The position numbers were made by a program, and so were the translations under genes. The notes beneath the pieces were generated by a model, which was not told the DNA's origin, did no database searches, and was given only the letters and a program-made list of their open reading frames with translations. This document shows positions 51,892 through 62,976 of a DNA stretch of 64,000 nt, piece after piece. The stretch comes from Cytobacillus firmus (GTDB lineage Bacteria > Bacillota > Bacilli > Bacillales > Cytobacillaceae): NCBI RefSeq assembly GCF_023715565.1, contig NZ_JAMBOJ010000009.1:1-64000 (forward strand). The letters run 5' to 3'. How positions within the stretch are numbered: the first letter of the stretch is position 1; the number at the start of each line of letters is the position of its first letter.

Positions 51892-53322
51892 TTATTTTGC
51901 TTCTTTTTTTAAAGCACTTTCTTTCGTTTCCCAAGATTCTATCCCTTTTAGGCCCGGAATGGAATCAGCATAAAACACAGGGTCTTTTCCTTCTTTCCTC
52001 TGTGCCTTGTAATCACTCAATGCGGCATAGGCAATTTTAGCAAGCAATATAATCGCAATAAAGTTAATGATCGCCATTAAGCCCATAAATAAATCAGCAA
52101 GGTTCCATACAATGGCTAAATCAACTACGGATCCGAAGACCACCATTCCGATAACAGCTATGCGATAAGTAAACAGCGCAGAGCGGCTTTCTTTAATAAA
52201 TTCAATATTGGTTTCGCCGTAATAATAATTTCCAATAACAGAAGTAAAAGCAAATAAGAAAATAGCAACTGCAACGAAAGTAGATGCCCATGATCCAACA
52301 TGTGTGCTAAGGGCTGCCTGAGTCAATTCTATGCCAGTAAGATCAGAGTTCGCATATTCGCCTGATAGCAGGATAATAAAAGCAGTTGCAGAACAGATTA
52401 AGATCGTATCCACAAATACGCCAAGAGTTTGGATAAGCCCTTGTTTTACAGGATGGGAAACGGCTGCTGTTGCGGCTGCATTTGGTACACTACCCATACC
52501 TGCTTCATTTGAGAATAGACCTCTTTTTATCCCCATCATCACCGCTGCACCCATCGCTCCCCCTGCAGCCTGATCAATGCCAAAAGCACCTTTTACTATG
52601 CCGGCAACCAGATTAGGAACTTCAGTAATGTTCATGATGACTATGACGATAGCTACACCTAAGTATATAATTGCCATGATCGGCACAACAACTTGAGAAA
52701 CATACGCAATTCGTTTAACACCACCGAAAATGATGACAGCTGTTAATGCCGCAAGTATAAGTCCAATGGTTAAACGGCTTGTGCCAAACGCTTGATTAAA
52801 AGCAAGGGAAATCGTGTTGGATTGTACAGAGTTAAACACCAACCCAAAACAGAATGTAATGATGATTGCAAAGATTATTCCCATCCAGCGTTTATTCAGG
52901 CCTTTTTCCATATAGTACGCAGGCCCGCCCCGGAAGCCATCTTTATCTTTCACTTTGTAGATCTGAGCAAGAGTACTTTCAATGAAGCTTGATGCCCCTC
53001 CAATAAATGCAATTAGCCACATCCAGAAGACAGCGCCAGGTCCACCTGCAGCAATCGCAGTTGCTACACCGGCAATATTACCTGTCCCAACACGGGAAGC
53101 TGCACTAATAGTGAAGGCCTGAAAGGATGATATCCCTCTTTTGCCCTCAGCAGATACCATTGCTTTATCGCCTAATATTCTGAACATTTCACCAAAATAT
53201 CTTAATTGGACAAATCTGCTTTTAAAACTAAAAAATAAACCAAGAATAATTAACGCGGCAATCAAAATGTACGTCCATAAAAGATCATTTAGAAAGCCTA
53301 CGATAGTTTCTAATAGTGCCAT
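51892..53322 (-). CDS. alsT: Sodium:alanine/glycine symporter, AlsT-like
   Basis: A 476-residue integral membrane symporter of the AGCS family with about ten helices. Family signatures include TISAASRVGTGNIAGVATAIAAGGPGAVFWMW and FSNEAGMGSVPNAAA. It imports alanine, glycine or, as in B. subtilis AlsT, glutamine, with sodium. The ATG at 53322 (MALLETIVGF) follows AGGGGGAATAG; the frame opens 15 codons earlier without a site. It is monocistronic with a terminator. Confidence 0.9.
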   Translation of the reverse strand: MALLETIVGFLNDLLWTYILIAALIILGLFFSFKSRFVQLRYFGEMFRILGDKAMVSAEGKRGISSFQAFTISAASRVGTGNIAGVATAIAAGGPGAVFWMWLIAFIGGASSFIESTLAQIYKVKDKDGFRGGPAYYMEKGLNKRWMGIIFAIIITFCFGLVFNSVQSNTISLAFNQAFGTSRLTIGLILAALTAVIIFGGVKRIAYVSQVVVPIMAIIYLGVAIVIVIMNITEVPNLVAGIVKGAFGIDQAAGGAMGAAVMMGIKRGLFSNEAGMGSVPNAAATAAVSHPVKQGLIQTLGVFVDTILICSATAFIILLSGEYANSDLTGIELTQAALSTHVGSWASTFVAVAIFLFAFTSVIGNYYYGETNIEFIKESRSALFTYRIAVIGMVVFGSVVDLAIVWNLADLFMGLMAIINFIAIILLAKIAYAALSDYKAQRKEGKDPVFYADSIPGLKGIESWETKESALKKEAK

Positions 53323-53636
53323 GCTATTCCCCCTAAAAATTTTTATTATCTTACAAAAACAACACACTCTTTATAATCTATCAAAAGAATTTTTAATAGA
53401 CAAGTCGAATATTCATCCATAGGAGTAAAAATTCAATATAAACCTTGATTTCATGCAAAATATAATGGTTTTTTTAACAAGGCATTTAAATATTTTTATT
53501 CGTTTCAATCAAACTAGTATAAACTTTTTATACAATCAGCTTTCATAAGAATAACATTATTCACACTATTCCCGATTCATTTTTATATAAAAGATAATCT
53601 ACACACCGAAATTTATCGGTTCAGCAGACAAATAAA
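53323..53636. other. AT-rich intergenic region
   Basis: About 310 bases between the symporter gene start and the parC terminator. It should hold the reverse-strand symporter promoter. I see no ORF, repeat or structured RNA I can support. Confidence 0.4.
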
Positions 53637-53654
53637 CCCCTGTTTTCACAGGGG
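53637..53654 (-). terminator. Terminator of parEC
   Basis: On the reverse strand CCCCTG pairs with CAGGGG around TGAAAA, followed by TTTATTTG. Confidence 0.7.
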
Positions 53655-53663
53655 CTCTTTATT

Positions 53664-56108
53664 CTATTCAGTTGCATTGACCGTATTTTCTGCCCTTGTC
53701 TTCCAAATGCATTTTGCTTTGCCGCTTTCGGAATCGTCAATGATAAACGATCCATTTGAATACCGGTCATTAAAGCGGATAGCCGAAGCATTAACCGTTT
53801 CTATATGGCCATTTTCTGTTTCAATGTATAAATCATCTTTACTTCGGACAATTACACAGCCAACAATACGATGAGGATTTGATTTCAATTCACGAAGCAT
53901 CACTACGCCGCGCTTGGCACGTGAGGTCCGTTCAAATTCAGTCAGCTTCATTTTTTTAATGGAGCCCCGCTGTGTAACAATTACAACAGCCTGCTCTTTC
54001 GGATCCTCAATAAGCTGAGCACCAGAAACAAAGTCGCCGTCTTTCAGATTGATGCCTTTTACACCGGCAGCTCTTGCCCCTACTATGCTGACCTCTTCCT
54101 CATGGAACCAGAGACCGTATCCCTGGTGAGTCGCAAGGAAAATTTCCTTCGTGCCATCAGTTAAATAAACGTCAAGAACTTCATCATCGCCTTTAACATT
54201 GACAGCAACTAGAGGTTTTGAATATCGCTGCGCCTTATATGATTTCAGCTCGGTTTTCTTTACCATGCCATTCTTTGTCATAAACAGAAGATATTCGTTG
54301 GTCTCAAAATCTTTTACAGGAATGGCCCGGATAATCGATTCATTCCGGTCAATCGGAATGATGTTGGCAATATGCTGACCGAGGTCTTTCCAACGGATAT
54401 CCGGCAGCTGATGAACCGGGCAGTACAGATAGTTTCCTTTATTTGTGAACACAAGGAGAACATCAGTTGTATTCATATCAAGCTGGGCTATAATTCTGTC
54501 AGAATCCTTCATGCCGAAATCCTGTCCGTTAGATGCTGCAAACGATCTCTGGCTAGTACGCTTGACATAGCCTTCCTTTGTTACCGTTACAATAACATCT
54601 TCACTCGCTACCAGAACTTCAAGATTAATCTTGATTTCCTCGATTTCCGCTTCAATTCTGGTACGGCGTTCATCAGCAAAGCGCTTTTTAACATCCCGTA
54701 ACTCTTTTTTAATAACCGAAAGCAATTTTTTCTCGCTGTCGAGAATAGATTTAAGCTCGCCGATTAGCTTAGCAAGTTCCTCGGCTTCTGCTCTTAATGC
54801 AGTTATATCAGTATTGGTTAAACGGTATAGCTGCAGGGAAACGATTGCTTCTGCCTGAGGTTCAGTGAACTCAAACTTTGCAATCAGATTATCTTTTGCA
54901 TCCCGTTTATCTTTGGAAGCGCGGATCGCTGCAATCACTTCATCGAGAATAGAAAGAGCTTTCATGAGGCCCTCAACGATATGCTGGCGCGCCTCGGCCT
55001 TTTGCAGCTCATACTGGGATCTGCGTGTAACGACTTCTTTACGATGGCCTATATAAGCATCCAGCAGCTCTCGTAACCCCATTAATTTCGGGTGGCGATT
55101 GTGAATGGCAACCATATTAAAGTTATAAGGAATCTGCAGGTCACTGTTTTTGTACAGGTAGTGAAGGACACCTTCAGGATCTGCATCCTTTTTTAACTCG
55201 ATTACAATGCGAAGGCCGGTCCGGTCTGTTTCATCTCGGACTTCGGCAATGCCTTCCACTTTCCGGTCTAGGCGGAACTCATCAATCTTCTTAACCAGAT
55301 TTGCTTTATTTACTTCATAAGGAATCTCGGTGATGACAATCTGTTTTTTCCCTCCGCGCAAATCCTCAAATTCAGCCTTTCCGCGGACAATGATTTTTCC
55401 TCTTCCAGTTTCATAAGCTTTTTTTATTCCCTCGACTCCCTGGATTATGCCTCCTGTAGGGAAATCCGGACCTTTGATATGCTCCATCAGATCATCTATT
55501 GAACAATCAGGCTTATCCATACGTAAAATAACACCATCAATAATCTCATTTAGGTGATGGGGCGGAATATCAGTTGCATACCCCGCAGAAATGCCTGTTG
55601 AGCCATTGACAAGCAAATTCGGATAAACTGCAGGCAAAACGGTTGGCTCACTGGACGTGTCATCAAAGTTCGGAATGAATTCAACGGTTCTTTTCTCAAT
55701 ATCTCTCAGCAATTCGGAAGAAAGGGGAGATAAACGGGCTTCTGTATAACGCATGGCTGCAGGGGGATCTCCATCGATGCTCCCATTATTACCGTGCATT
55801 TCCACAAGAAGGTTACGGACCTTCCAGTCCTGGCTCATCCGCACCATCGCGTCATAAACTGAAGTATCGCCATGCGGATGATAATTGCCGATTACATTAC
55901 CAACTGTTTTAGCGGACTTTCTAAAGCCCTTTTCATGGGTGTTTCCTTCCACATGCATGGCATAAAGAATCCGTCTTTGAACAGGCTTTAGCCCATCACG
56001 TGCATCAGGAAGGGCACGATCCTGAATAATATATTTACTATAACGCCCAAAGCGGTCGCCTAATACATCTTCAAGAGGAAGGTCCCGGAATTTTTCAGCA
56101 GAACTCAT
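53664..56108 (-). CDS. parC: DNA topoisomerase IV subunit A
   Basis: An 814-residue type IIA topoisomerase subunit that breaks and rejoins DNA to decatenate chromosomes. The winged-helix region contains the catalytic Tyr in [11 protein letters not shown] and the quinolone-determining segment [18 protein letters not shown] with Ser/Asp-type positions. The C-terminal beta-pinwheel follows (about residues 500-800). It overlaps parE by four bases, and parE lies upstream, so both are made from one message. Confidence 0.96.
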   Translation of the reverse strand: MSSAEKFRDLPLEDVLGDRFGRYSKYIIQDRALPDARDGLKPVQRRILYAMHVEGNTHEKGFRKSAKTVGNVIGNYHPHGDTSVYDAMVRMSQDWKVRNLLVEMHGNNGSIDGDPPAAMRYTEARLSPLSSELLRDIEKRTVEFIPNFDDTSSEPTVLPAVYPNLLVNGSTGISAGYATDIPPHHLNEIIDGVILRMDKPDCSIDDLMEHIKGPDFPTGGIIQGVEGIKKAYETGRGKIIVRGKAEFEDLRGGKKQIVITEIPYEVNKANLVKKIDEFRLDRKVEGIAEVRDETDRTGLRIVIELKKDADPEGVLHYLYKNSDLQIPYNFNMVAIHNRHPKLMGLRELLDAYIGHRKEVVTRRSQYELQKAEARQHIVEGLMKALSILDEVIAAIRASKDKRDAKDNLIAKFEFTEPQAEAIVSLQLYRLTNTDITALRAEAEELAKLIGELKSILDSEKKLLSVIKKELRDVKKRFADERRTRIEAEIEEIKINLEVLVASEDVIVTVTKEGYVKRTSQRSFAASNGQDFGMKDSDRIIAQLDMNTTDVLLVFTNKGNYLYCPVHQLPDIRWKDLGQHIANIIPIDRNESIIRAIPVKDFETNEYLLFMTKNGMVKKTELKSYKAQRYSKPLVAVNVKGDDEVLDVYLTDGTKEIFLATHQGYGLWFHEEEVSIVGARAAGVKGINLKDGDFVSGAQLIEDPKEQAVVIVTQRGSIKKMKLTEFERTSRAKRGVVMLRELKSNPHRIVGCVIVRSKDDLYIETENGHIETVNASAIRFNDRYSNGSFIIDDSESGKAKCIWKTRAENTVNATE

Positions 56109-58087
56109 GAGTCAACACCCTCCTCCTCTAGTACTGTAATATTTTCATTTTCAAGGATGCTTCCATCTTCTTCAAGTCCGAATGCCACATTCGATTCAAT
56201 CCATTTGCGGCGGGGTTCAACCTTATCGCCCATTAAGGTGGTCACACGGCGTTCGGCTCTGGCTGCATCATCAATTTTAACGCGGATCAATGTGCGCGAC
56301 TCCGGATCCATCGTTGTCTCCCACAGCTGGTCGGCGTTCATTTCCCCAAGCCCTTTGTAACGCTGGAGCATATAACCCTTACCCACTTTTTTAATGGTAT
56401 CCTGAAGGTCATCATCACTCCATGCATACTCGATCACTTCTTTTTTGCCTGAACCTCTGCTGACTTTGTATAAAGGAGGCAGCGCAATAAATACCTTCCC
56501 CGCTTCAAGCAGTGGTTTCATATATCTGTAAAAGAACGTGAGCAAAAGCACCTGGATATGTGCTCCATCAGTGTCGGCATCTGTCATGATGATTACCTTA
56601 TCATAGTTGACATCATCCAGATTAAAATCCGCGCCGACACCCGCCCCAACGGCATGGATAATAGTATTGATTTCTTCATTTTTAAAGATATCCGCAAGCT
56701 TTGCTTTTTCAGTATTGATTACTTTACCTCTAAGTGGAAGTACAGCCTGGAAACGCCTGTCCCTGCCCTGTTTGGCAGATCCTCCCGCCGAATCACCCTC
56801 AACCAAATATAATTCATTTCTTTGAGGGTTCCGGGATTGGGCCGGAGTCAGTTTTCCTGAAAGCATTGCTTCAGATTTTTTCCGTTTTTTTCCGCTTCTT
56901 GCTTCCTCACGGGCTTTGCGGGCCGCTTCCCGTGCCTGGAAAGCCTTTATCGCCTTTTTAATTAACAGAGAGCTTGTCTCGGGGTTTTCTTCAAGGAAAT
57001 AAGATAAATGCTCGGAAACAACTGAATCAACAGCAGAACGAGCTTCACTTGTCCCCAGCTTTCCTTTCGTCTGGCCCTCAAACTGCAAAAGCTCCTCTGG
57101 AACACGAACAGAGATGATCGCAGTGAATCCTTCACGCAGATCCGCTCCATCCAGGTTTTTATCCTTTTCCTTCAGAAGATTAACTTTGCGGGCATATTCA
57201 TTAAAAGCTCTCGTCATCGCAGTTTTGCTCCCTGCCTCATGCGTTCCGCCGTCCTTTGTGCGGACGTTATTGACGAATGAAAGAACATTTTCCGAGTAGC
57301 CATCATTGAATTGAAAAGCAAAATCCACTTCAATTGCATTGCTTTCGCCTTCAAAGCTTACGACAGGATGCAGAACATCCTTTTCTTCATTTAAATATCC
57401 TACAAATGCTTCAATGCCGTTTTCATAGTGAAAAACGTCATGAAAATCATTACGCTCATCTATGATTTCTATTTTCATTCCTTTTAGAAGGAAAGCAGAT
57501 TCACGAAGACGCTCACAAAGCGTTTCGTAATTATATGTGGTTGTCGAGAAAATGGACGGATCCGGCTTAAAGTGAATCGTAGTCCCTGATTGATTTGTCT
57601 TGCCGACCTTTTCTAATGTGGTCACCGGCTTGCCGCCAAGCTCGAAACGCTGTTCATATACAAAGCCGTCACGCTTAATTTTAACCACAAGCCATTCGGA
57701 AAGGGCGTTGACGACAGATGCACCAACACCATGAAGTCCTCCGCTCGTCTTATAGCCTCCCTGGCCAAACTTTCCCCCGGCATGAAGGACAGTTAATATG
57801 ACTTCTGGAGTCGGCTTGCCCATTCTATGCATTCCTGTAGGCATTCCTCGTCCTTTATCTTGCACACTAATTGAATTATCTTTATGTATTCTGACAATGA
57901 TATGATTCCCGTAACCTGCCAGTGCTTCATCGACAGCATTATCGACAATCTCATATACAAGATGGTGCAAACCCCTTGCATCCGTGCTTCCAATGTACAT
58001 CCCAGGGCGTTTCCTAACTGCTTCAAGCCCTTCGAGTACCTGTATGGCATCATCATTGTAGTCAAAAGCTTCCTGATTTCTTGCCAC
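56105..58087 (-). CDS. parE: DNA topoisomerase IV subunit B
   Basis: A 660-residue GHKL ATPase subunit of topoisomerase IV. Visible: ATP site [13 protein letters not shown] and [14 protein letters not shown], the TOPRIM motifs [15 protein letters not shown] and DADTDGAHI. The start is GTG 58087 ([20 protein letters not shown]), seven bases behind GAAAGGGG; the frame opens 48 codons earlier in the promoter region, and an ATG two codons before the GTG touches the ribosome site. A LexA-type box lies about 115 bases upstream, matching SOS control known for B. subtilis parEC. Confidence 0.96.
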   Translation of the reverse strand: MARNQEAFDYNDDAIQVLEGLEAVRKRPGMYIGSTDARGLHHLVYEIVDNAVDEALAGYGNHIIVRIHKDNSISVQDKGRGMPTGMHRMGKPTPEVILTVLHAGGKFGQGGYKTSGGLHGVGASVVNALSEWLVVKIKRDGFVYEQRFELGGKPVTTLEKVGKTNQSGTTIHFKPDPSIFSTTTYNYETLCERLRESAFLLKGMKIEIIDERNDFHDVFHYENGIEAFVGYLNEEKDVLHPVVSFEGESNAIEVDFAFQFNDGYSENVLSFVNNVRTKDGGTHEAGSKTAMTRAFNEYARKVNLLKEKDKNLDGADLREGFTAIISVRVPEELLQFEGQTKGKLGTSEARSAVDSVVSEHLSYFLEENPETSSLLIKKAIKAFQAREAARKAREEARSGKKRKKSEAMLSGKLTPAQSRNPQRNELYLVEGDSAGGSAKQGRDRRFQAVLPLRGKVINTEKAKLADIFKNEEINTIIHAVGAGVGADFNLDDVNYDKVIIMTDADTDGAHIQVLLLTFFYRYMKPLLEAGKVFIALPPLYKVSRGSGKKEVIEYAWSDDDLQDTIKKVGKGYMLQRYKGLGEMNADQLWETTMDPESRTLIRVKIDDAARAERRVTTLMGDKVEPRRKWIESNVAFGLEEDGSILENENITVLEEEGVDS

Positions 58088-58199
58088 GAACATACCCCTT
58101 TCATTTCCTGCAAAACACTTGCCGCCGAAATCACGGCAATGGAACACCCTAATAAGAAATCGGCATACAGCCAATTTTCTTTGAAAAAAAACCGACGTT

Positions 58200-58213
58200 C
58201 GAACAGGTGTTCT
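58200..58213. promoter_or_regulatory. LexA-type box upstream of parE
   Basis: CGAACAGGTGTTCT matches CGAACRNRYGTTYC at 13 of 14 positions and sits in the parE promoter region. Confidence 0.7.
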
Positions 58214-58365
58214 ATATTTATATTTTACCATATAATTTAGGATGGTCTATGCTTTATTTTATCTATTTATTTGGTTTTGGCAAATAAGTTCTTGAGATTT
58301 AAAAGATTTATCCTGATTATTTCCGTTATTTAAATCCTTTATTTACAGGCTTTCTGAAAAAAATT

Positions 58366-58398
58366 AAAAAACATGAGATCTTATAGAGACCTCATGTT
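58366..58398 (-). terminator. Terminator of the CoA-binding protein gene
   Basis: On the reverse strand AACATGAG pairs with CTCATGTT over a 12-base loop, followed by a T run. Confidence 0.75.
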
Positions 58399-58403
58399 GT
58401 AGT

Positions 58404-58817
58404 TTACTTTGTCAGAGCATGTTCAACTTTAATGCAGCGGTCCATTATGACAGTGTACCCTTTTTCTCTCAGAAAGTCATATGCTTCCTCGTTTGCCACT
58501 CCGAGCTGTGCCCAGAAAATATCAGCATCTATTTCAGCAAATTCCCTCGCGATTTCCGGAAGAAACTCCGATCGCCTGAATACATTAACAATATCTACAT
58601 GACCCTCGATATCTTTAAGACTTGGCACTGCTTTTACACCAAGTACTTCATCAACAGACGGATTAACCGGAATGATTTCAAATCCAGCTGTTTGCATCGC
58701 TTCTGATACCATATAGGATGTACGCTCAGGATTTCCGCTTAATCCTACAACAGCTATCCGTTTTGCCTTTTTTAAAAGGACACCGATTTCGTCCCTGCTT
58801 GGGTTTTCAATAGCCAT
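58404..58817 (-). CDS. CoA-binding-domain protein, YneT/YccU-like
   Basis: A 137-residue Rossmann-fold protein of the CoA-binding family: AVVGLSGNPERTSYMV binds the nucleotide, and IIPVNPSVDEVLGVKAVPSLKDI and the C-terminal MDRCIKVEH are typical of YccU. The function is unknown. In B. subtilis yneT stands just upstream of parE, and the same order is kept here, supporting orthology. Good site AGGGAAC before the ATG. Confidence 0.88.
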   Translation of the reverse strand: MAIENPSRDEIGVLLKKAKRIAVVGLSGNPERTSYMVSEAMQTAGFEIIPVNPSVDEVLGVKAVPSLKDIEGHVDIVNVFRRSEFLPEIAREFAEIDADIFWAQLGVANEEAYDFLREKGYTVIMDRCIKVEHALTK

Positions 58818-58889
58818 TATGTTCCCTCCATTTTTATCTGGTTAAATATATCTTACCTAATAACACAAAGGCACACTAATTTATTGCTC

Positions 58890-59753
58890 TTATTCCCGAA
58901 TATCAAGCTTATAAAAATTCAATGATCTCTCAACTTTAAACCCTGCTTTTTTGTAAATAGATAACGCTTTCTCATTTGTTGTCCCTACACAAAGCTTAAT
59001 GTTTTGGGCTCCGCTATTTACAAAAAGATCATGGACCGCCATGTCCAGCAAATTCTGTCCAATACCCTTCTTCCGCTTCCCGGGATCCACACCAATGAAT
59101 TCAATGCTTCCTTCTTTTTCTTCACGATTGTACTCTGCATATAAATAGCCATTTAATCCATCCGCATCTTCAGATGTATAGACTTTGTGATCAGCATTGA
59201 TTTTTTCGATAATCTCTTTTCCTGAATAATAGGTATGAGGAAACACAGTATCATGCAAATGAATAAATTCTCCATGGCTGCGAAGGGACAATAAATTGAC
59301 CTCATTTAAATCATTGCATGAATGTTCTTTCAATTCCATGTAGGTTTGAGCCGATTGCAGCCTGAATCCGTTTTTGGATGCAAATCCTGCTGCAGTATTG
59401 TTGTATGTATCAGCAAATAAATAGTATGTATGGAGATTTCCTTCAAAATAATGGAGTGCTTTTTCCCATAATAAACTCATTAGTTCTTTTTTCTGTACAA
59501 ATGGGCCCCATAACTCCGCTGTCCCTTTATTTAGATCAGCATCTATACCCAGATATCCAGCAAGAGCCTCACCCTCCCGGATAATATACGCAGCTGATTC
59601 GGGATCATGATACATTTCTTCCAGACTTTGAAAAATATCGTTTTGGCTTGTCCCCAAATACCCTATATGACACTCTGGCAAGGCGTTCATTTCTGTAATA
59701 AACTCAGTTGCCTGCATTAGACTTGAATGATCTAAATTTTCAACAGCTTTCAT
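58890..59753 (-). CDS. GNAT-family N-acetyltransferase with two GNAT-like halves
   Basis: A 287-residue protein. The C-terminal half is a clear GNAT domain (IEFIGVDPGKRKKGIGQNLLDMAVHDLF holds the acetyl-CoA pyrophosphate loop; ALSIYKKAGFKVERSL the end motif). The N-terminal half repeats the fold in weaker form (ESAAYIIREGEALAGYLGI, NNTAAGFASKNGFRL), so it is a tandem GNAT. It should acetylate an amine; the substrate is unknown. GGAGGTG precedes the ATG. Confidence 0.85.
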   Translation of the reverse strand: MKAVENLDHSSLMQATEFITEMNALPECHIGYLGTSQNDIFQSLEEMYHDPESAAYIIREGEALAGYLGIDADLNKGTAELWGPFVQKKELMSLLWEKALHYFEGNLHTYYLFADTYNNTAAGFASKNGFRLQSAQTYMELKEHSCNDLNEVNLLSLRSHGEFIHLHDTVFPHTYYSGKEIIEKINADHKVYTSEDADGLNGYLYAEYNREEKEGSIEFIGVDPGKRKKGIGQNLLDMAVHDLFVNSGAQNIKLCVGTTNEKALSIYKKAGFKVERSLNFYKLDIRE

Positions 59754-59783
59754 ACTATCACCTCCTTTAACTATATTTTACCA

Positions 59784-59816
59784 TAAAAAAAACGGCTGAT
59801 TTTCGCTGTCAGCCGA
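59784..59816 (-). terminator. Terminator of the amidohydrolase operon
   Basis: On the reverse strand CGGCTGA pairs with TCAGCCG, followed by eight T residues. Confidence 0.85.
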
Positions 59817-59825
59817 ATTAGAAGA

Positions 59826-61163
59826 TTAATAAACTGCTGTCTCTAATCTTTTGAGGAGCCTCTTTATGCTGGTGTTCGCTTCTTTTAAAACTATTTCTTT
59901 ATCAACTGTATTCAGCTTCCGTTTTTCCATCACCATTTTCCCGTTAACAATGGTGGATTCTACGTCTGCACGAGTGGCTGAATAGACAATCCTCGAGATG
60001 GTATCGATATCAAAAGACGGATAGACATGAAAATCATTCAGATCAAGAATAGCAAGATCTGCTTTCTTTCCGGGCTCCAGACTTCCGATTTCCTGTTCCA
60101 TTCCAACTGCCTTTGCTCCGCCAATCGTCGCCATTCTGAAGACGGTTCTCGCGTTCATTGCGGTCGGGCCGTGCACAGGCTTCTGAATGATGGCAGCCAA
60201 TCTCATTTCATTGAACATATCGAGATTGTTATTGCACGGAGCCCCATCAGCACCAAGACTGACAAATGCCTGCTGATCCAATAAGGAAGGAACCTCTGCC
60301 ACACCAGATGCCAGCTTCAGATTGGATCCCGGACAATGGCTGACCTTTACGCCTCGCTCTTTGATGATTCTTTTTTCTTCTTCATTAAGCCAAACACAAT
60401 GGGCAAGTATCAGCCTTTCATTAGCAAGCCCTATGCTGTCCAGATAGACGACATTCCGCATGCCCAGTTCTCTTTCAACAAGGAGAATTTCATTGGCATT
60501 TTCAGAAGCATGAGTATGGACCCTCACATTGTATTGTGCAGAGAGGTCCCGGACATTCGTAAGCAATTCCTCTGTGCAGGAAACCACAAATCGGGGACAG
60601 AATGCATATTGTATGCGACCGTTATCACGGTTATGCCATCTTTCAAGGAGATCCACGCTTTGCTGGATGGATTTTGAGGTATTTTCCCTTAATGGAACAG
60701 GGACCTCATCCCCTTTATCCATCATGACCTTTCCTGCGAGTGCCCGTATGCCGCTTTCGGCTATGGCCTGAAAGGCATATTCGGTATGATTAACGGTTTC
60801 CATGTCCACTACAGTTGTAGTTCCGCTCTGGAGCAATTCGCCAATTCCTAGCATGGCAGAGTAATAGATGGAGTCTTCATCATGTGATGCCTCAAGCGGC
60901 CAGATCTTCTGCTTCAGCCAATCAAGAAGCTCCAAATCATCAGCCTGTCCGCGGAATAATGTCTGGCAAAGATGGATATGCGTCTGAATGAATCCAGGAA
61001 TAACCGTCTTTCCGGTGGCATCGATTACTTTATCCGCTTTATGTGATAAGTTCTGTCCAATTTCGGCAATACGGTCATCTACAATATATAAATCTCCGAA
61101 AATGATTTCTTCAGCCGCATTCATTGTTATAATTTCAGCGTTTTTTATCAGGATACTGCTCAA
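59826..61163 (-). CDS. TRZ/ATZ-type amidohydrolase (5'-deoxyadenosine/SAH deaminase-like)
   Basis: A 445-residue metal-dependent aminohydrolase. Metal and catalytic motifs are THIHLCQTLFRG, the His in HTHASENANE, LAHCVWLNEEE and LGADGAPCNNNLDM. This is the MtaD/SAH-deaminase/chlorohydrolase group, which deaminates adenosine-like compounds or related heterocycles. It is the last gene of a reverse-strand run; its start overlaps the M20 gene by four bases. Context with DUF1989, a cyclase-family hydrolase and an adenine-deaminase gene suggests breakdown of a purine-related or guanidino/ureido compound; the exact substrate cannot be read. Confidence 0.82.
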   Translation of the reverse strand: MSSILIKNAEIITMNAAEEIIFGDLYIVDDRIAEIGQNLSHKADKVIDATGKTVIPGFIQTHIHLCQTLFRGQADDLELLDWLKQKIWPLEASHDEDSIYYSAMLGIGELLQSGTTTVVDMETVNHTEYAFQAIAESGIRALAGKVMMDKGDEVPVPLRENTSKSIQQSVDLLERWHNRDNGRIQYAFCPRFVVSCTEELLTNVRDLSAQYNVRVHTHASENANEILLVERELGMRNVVYLDSIGLANERLILAHCVWLNEEEKRIIKERGVKVSHCPGSNLKLASGVAEVPSLLDQQAFVSLGADGAPCNNNLDMFNEMRLAAIIQKPVHGPTAMNARTVFRMATIGGAKAVGMEQEIGSLEPGKKADLAILDLNDFHVYPSFDIDTISRIVYSATRADVESTIVNGKMVMEKRKLNTVDKEIVLKEANTSIKRLLKRLETAVY

Positions 61164-62332
61164 TTTCTTCCTCCCCCTCGCATCGGACTGACTTCTGACG
61201 GCTCCACCTTGCCATAAGTCATAATAAGCTGTCTGTAAAATTGGATGGAGCGCTGATATGCCGCCAGACTAACCCACTCATTTGGCTGATGCGCCAGTTT
61301 TTCATCACCCGGGCCATAAATCAAGGTAGGAATTTCACTCCTTGGATTAAGTACGGCACCATCTGTATAGTAGGACACCCCGTAATGGTCCGCTTCCGAT
61401 TCGCCATTTATCGTCTGCGCAATTTTAATAATATCCCGGGCTGGGTCTGTTAAAATAGCTGGACGATCAAGAAGGGTCTCAACACTGTATTGATAAATCT
61501 CACCCTGATCCAATAGAACATCCAGTTTGGATTTTAGCTTGTTTATAAAATGGGAATGGGACTGAGGAGGAACTGTTCGAATATCTGCTCTTATGCTGCA
61601 TTTATCTGGAATGACATTGGTCTGCACTCCGCCTTCAATCATGGTAACAGCCAGGCTGCTTTTTCCGAGGGGCTTCTTTTCTGTCTTCCATTCAATTTTC
61701 ATTTCATCCAATACCCGGATTATTTTCAGCATATGATCTACTGCATTGATTCCCTGTTCCGGCATCGAACCATGAGAGGTTTTTCCATAGGCTGTAATCT
61801 CAAGCCAAAGAGCTCCCTTATGGCCAATCACAATTTTTTCATTTGTCGGTTCGGCAATGACAAGTGCATCGATTTGTCGACCATCATTTTTTTCTAAAAA
61901 AGCCCTGGCACCACAGCTGTCGACTTCTTCGCCGGCAGTTGCCAAAAAGGTAACGCCAACAGGCGGAACAGAATTGGTGAGATACAGATCCTCCAAAGCA
62001 AGGAACATTGCTGCAAGCCCGCTTTTCATATCAGAAGCTCCTCTGCCATAAATCCGCCCATTTACGATTTCCCCTGAAAAAGGGGAGTGTACCCATTCTC
62101 CTTTCCCAGGTGAGACCGTATCCATATGGCCGCATAAGAATAGCTGTTTACCGCTTTTTCCGGGAAGCGTAACTTCAAAATTGCTTCGGGTCTCATTAAG
62201 CATGGTCACCTTAAAAGGCAGACCTTTTTCTTTGCATCTATTAATAAAAGCTTCCGTCACTAAATGTTCGTTTCCGGGCGGATTGGAGCTGTCAATCTGG
62301 AGCAGATGCTGAAGAAACTGAATATCATTCAT
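61160..62332 (-). CDS. M20 family (ArgE/DapE-like) deacylase
   Basis: A 390-residue zinc hydrolase: GHMDTVSPG (metal His and catalytic Asp), DMKSGLAAM (bridging Asp), GEEVDSCGAR (catalytic Glu pair) and a C-terminal His. The internal dimerisation domain (GKTSHGSMPEQGINAVDHM) is present. Such enzymes split N-acyl or N-carbamoyl amino acids. Four-base overlaps with both neighbours show tight operon coupling, so its substrate probably comes from the same pathway rather than arginine or lysine synthesis. Confidence 0.85.
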   Translation of the reverse strand: MNDIQFLQHLLQIDSSNPPGNEHLVTEAFINRCKEKGLPFKVTMLNETRSNFEVTLPGKSGKQLFLCGHMDTVSPGKGEWVHSPFSGEIVNGRIYGRGASDMKSGLAAMFLALEDLYLTNSVPPVGVTFLATAGEEVDSCGARAFLEKNDGRQIDALVIAEPTNEKIVIGHKGALWLEITAYGKTSHGSMPEQGINAVDHMLKIIRVLDEMKIEWKTEKKPLGKSSLAVTMIEGGVQTNVIPDKCSIRADIRTVPPQSHSHFINKLKSKLDVLLDQGEIYQYSVETLLDRPAILTDPARDIIKIAQTINGESEADHYGVSYYTDGAVLNPRSEIPTLIYGPGDEKLAHQPNEWVSLAAYQRSIQFYRQLIMTYGKVEPSEVSPMRGGGRN

Positions 62333-62955
62333 GAATCCGCCTCCATAATTTGCATTTTAATAGGAGTCACTTTATACCCATTAACAGGCGCCATGTCCTG
62401 GGAACACGTTGTACAGGCAATGACAACATCACACAATGCTTTCAGCCTTATGTAATCACCAGGCTTGGAAAGAGGTTCTGCAATGACATAATCCCCCGCT
62501 TCATCAAGGACATTATTCATAAAGATATTAATAGGATCGGGAATAACTGAAGGATGAATATTATACTTTTTTAAGGCAGAAGCGATATTATCATGGCAAT
62601 TAGGATGGTCCTCTTTGTCGAAATCAACTTTGTAGCGGTAATAATCACATGCCGGAAAGAAGAAATCATGTTTTCCAACAGTATCTTCCAATAGCTGCAT
62701 TAAGGGACGGCGGCGGTTGCTGTAGAGCCAGTCTCCCGTTTTAAGGCGTATACTGCTGAGTGAAGCCCGCATATGGACAGGTGATACATGTTCCGAGGGA
62801 TCTTCATAGTTAAAGCAGACAAAGTCCCCAACCTGTTTTCCTTCCATATCAATAATTATTAGCTCTTCCCCTTTATGAATCAGTGCGCTTCTTCCTTCGT
62901 ATGGCGGAATAATAATTTCGTCCCGGATTTTGCCTTTGTTAAAAACCTCTTTCAT
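62329..62955 (-). CDS. DUF1989, urea-carboxylase-associated family protein
   Basis: A 208-residue protein of the DUF1989 (urea carboxylase-associated) family: IDMEGKQVGDFVCFNYEDPSE, PLMQLLEDTVGKHDFFFPACD and CDVVIACTTCSQDMAPVNGY with conserved Cys and Asp likely to bind metal. Relatives act with allophanate or guanidine carboxylation systems as carboxyguanidine deiminase subunits, but no carboxylase is in the window and only one DUF1989 gene is present. It overlaps the M20 gene by four bases. Its activity here is undetermined. Confidence 0.83.
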   Translation of the reverse strand: MKEVFNKGKIRDEIIIPPYEGRSALIHKGEELIIIDMEGKQVGDFVCFNYEDPSEHVSPVHMRASLSSIRLKTGDWLYSNRRRPLMQLLEDTVGKHDFFFPACDYYRYKVDFDKEDHPNCHDNIASALKKYNIHPSVIPDPINIFMNNVLDEAGDYVIAEPLSKPGDYIRLKALCDVVIACTTCSQDMAPVNGYKVTPIKMQIMEADS

Positions 62956-62976
62956 TTAGAACACCAGCCTTTGTTG

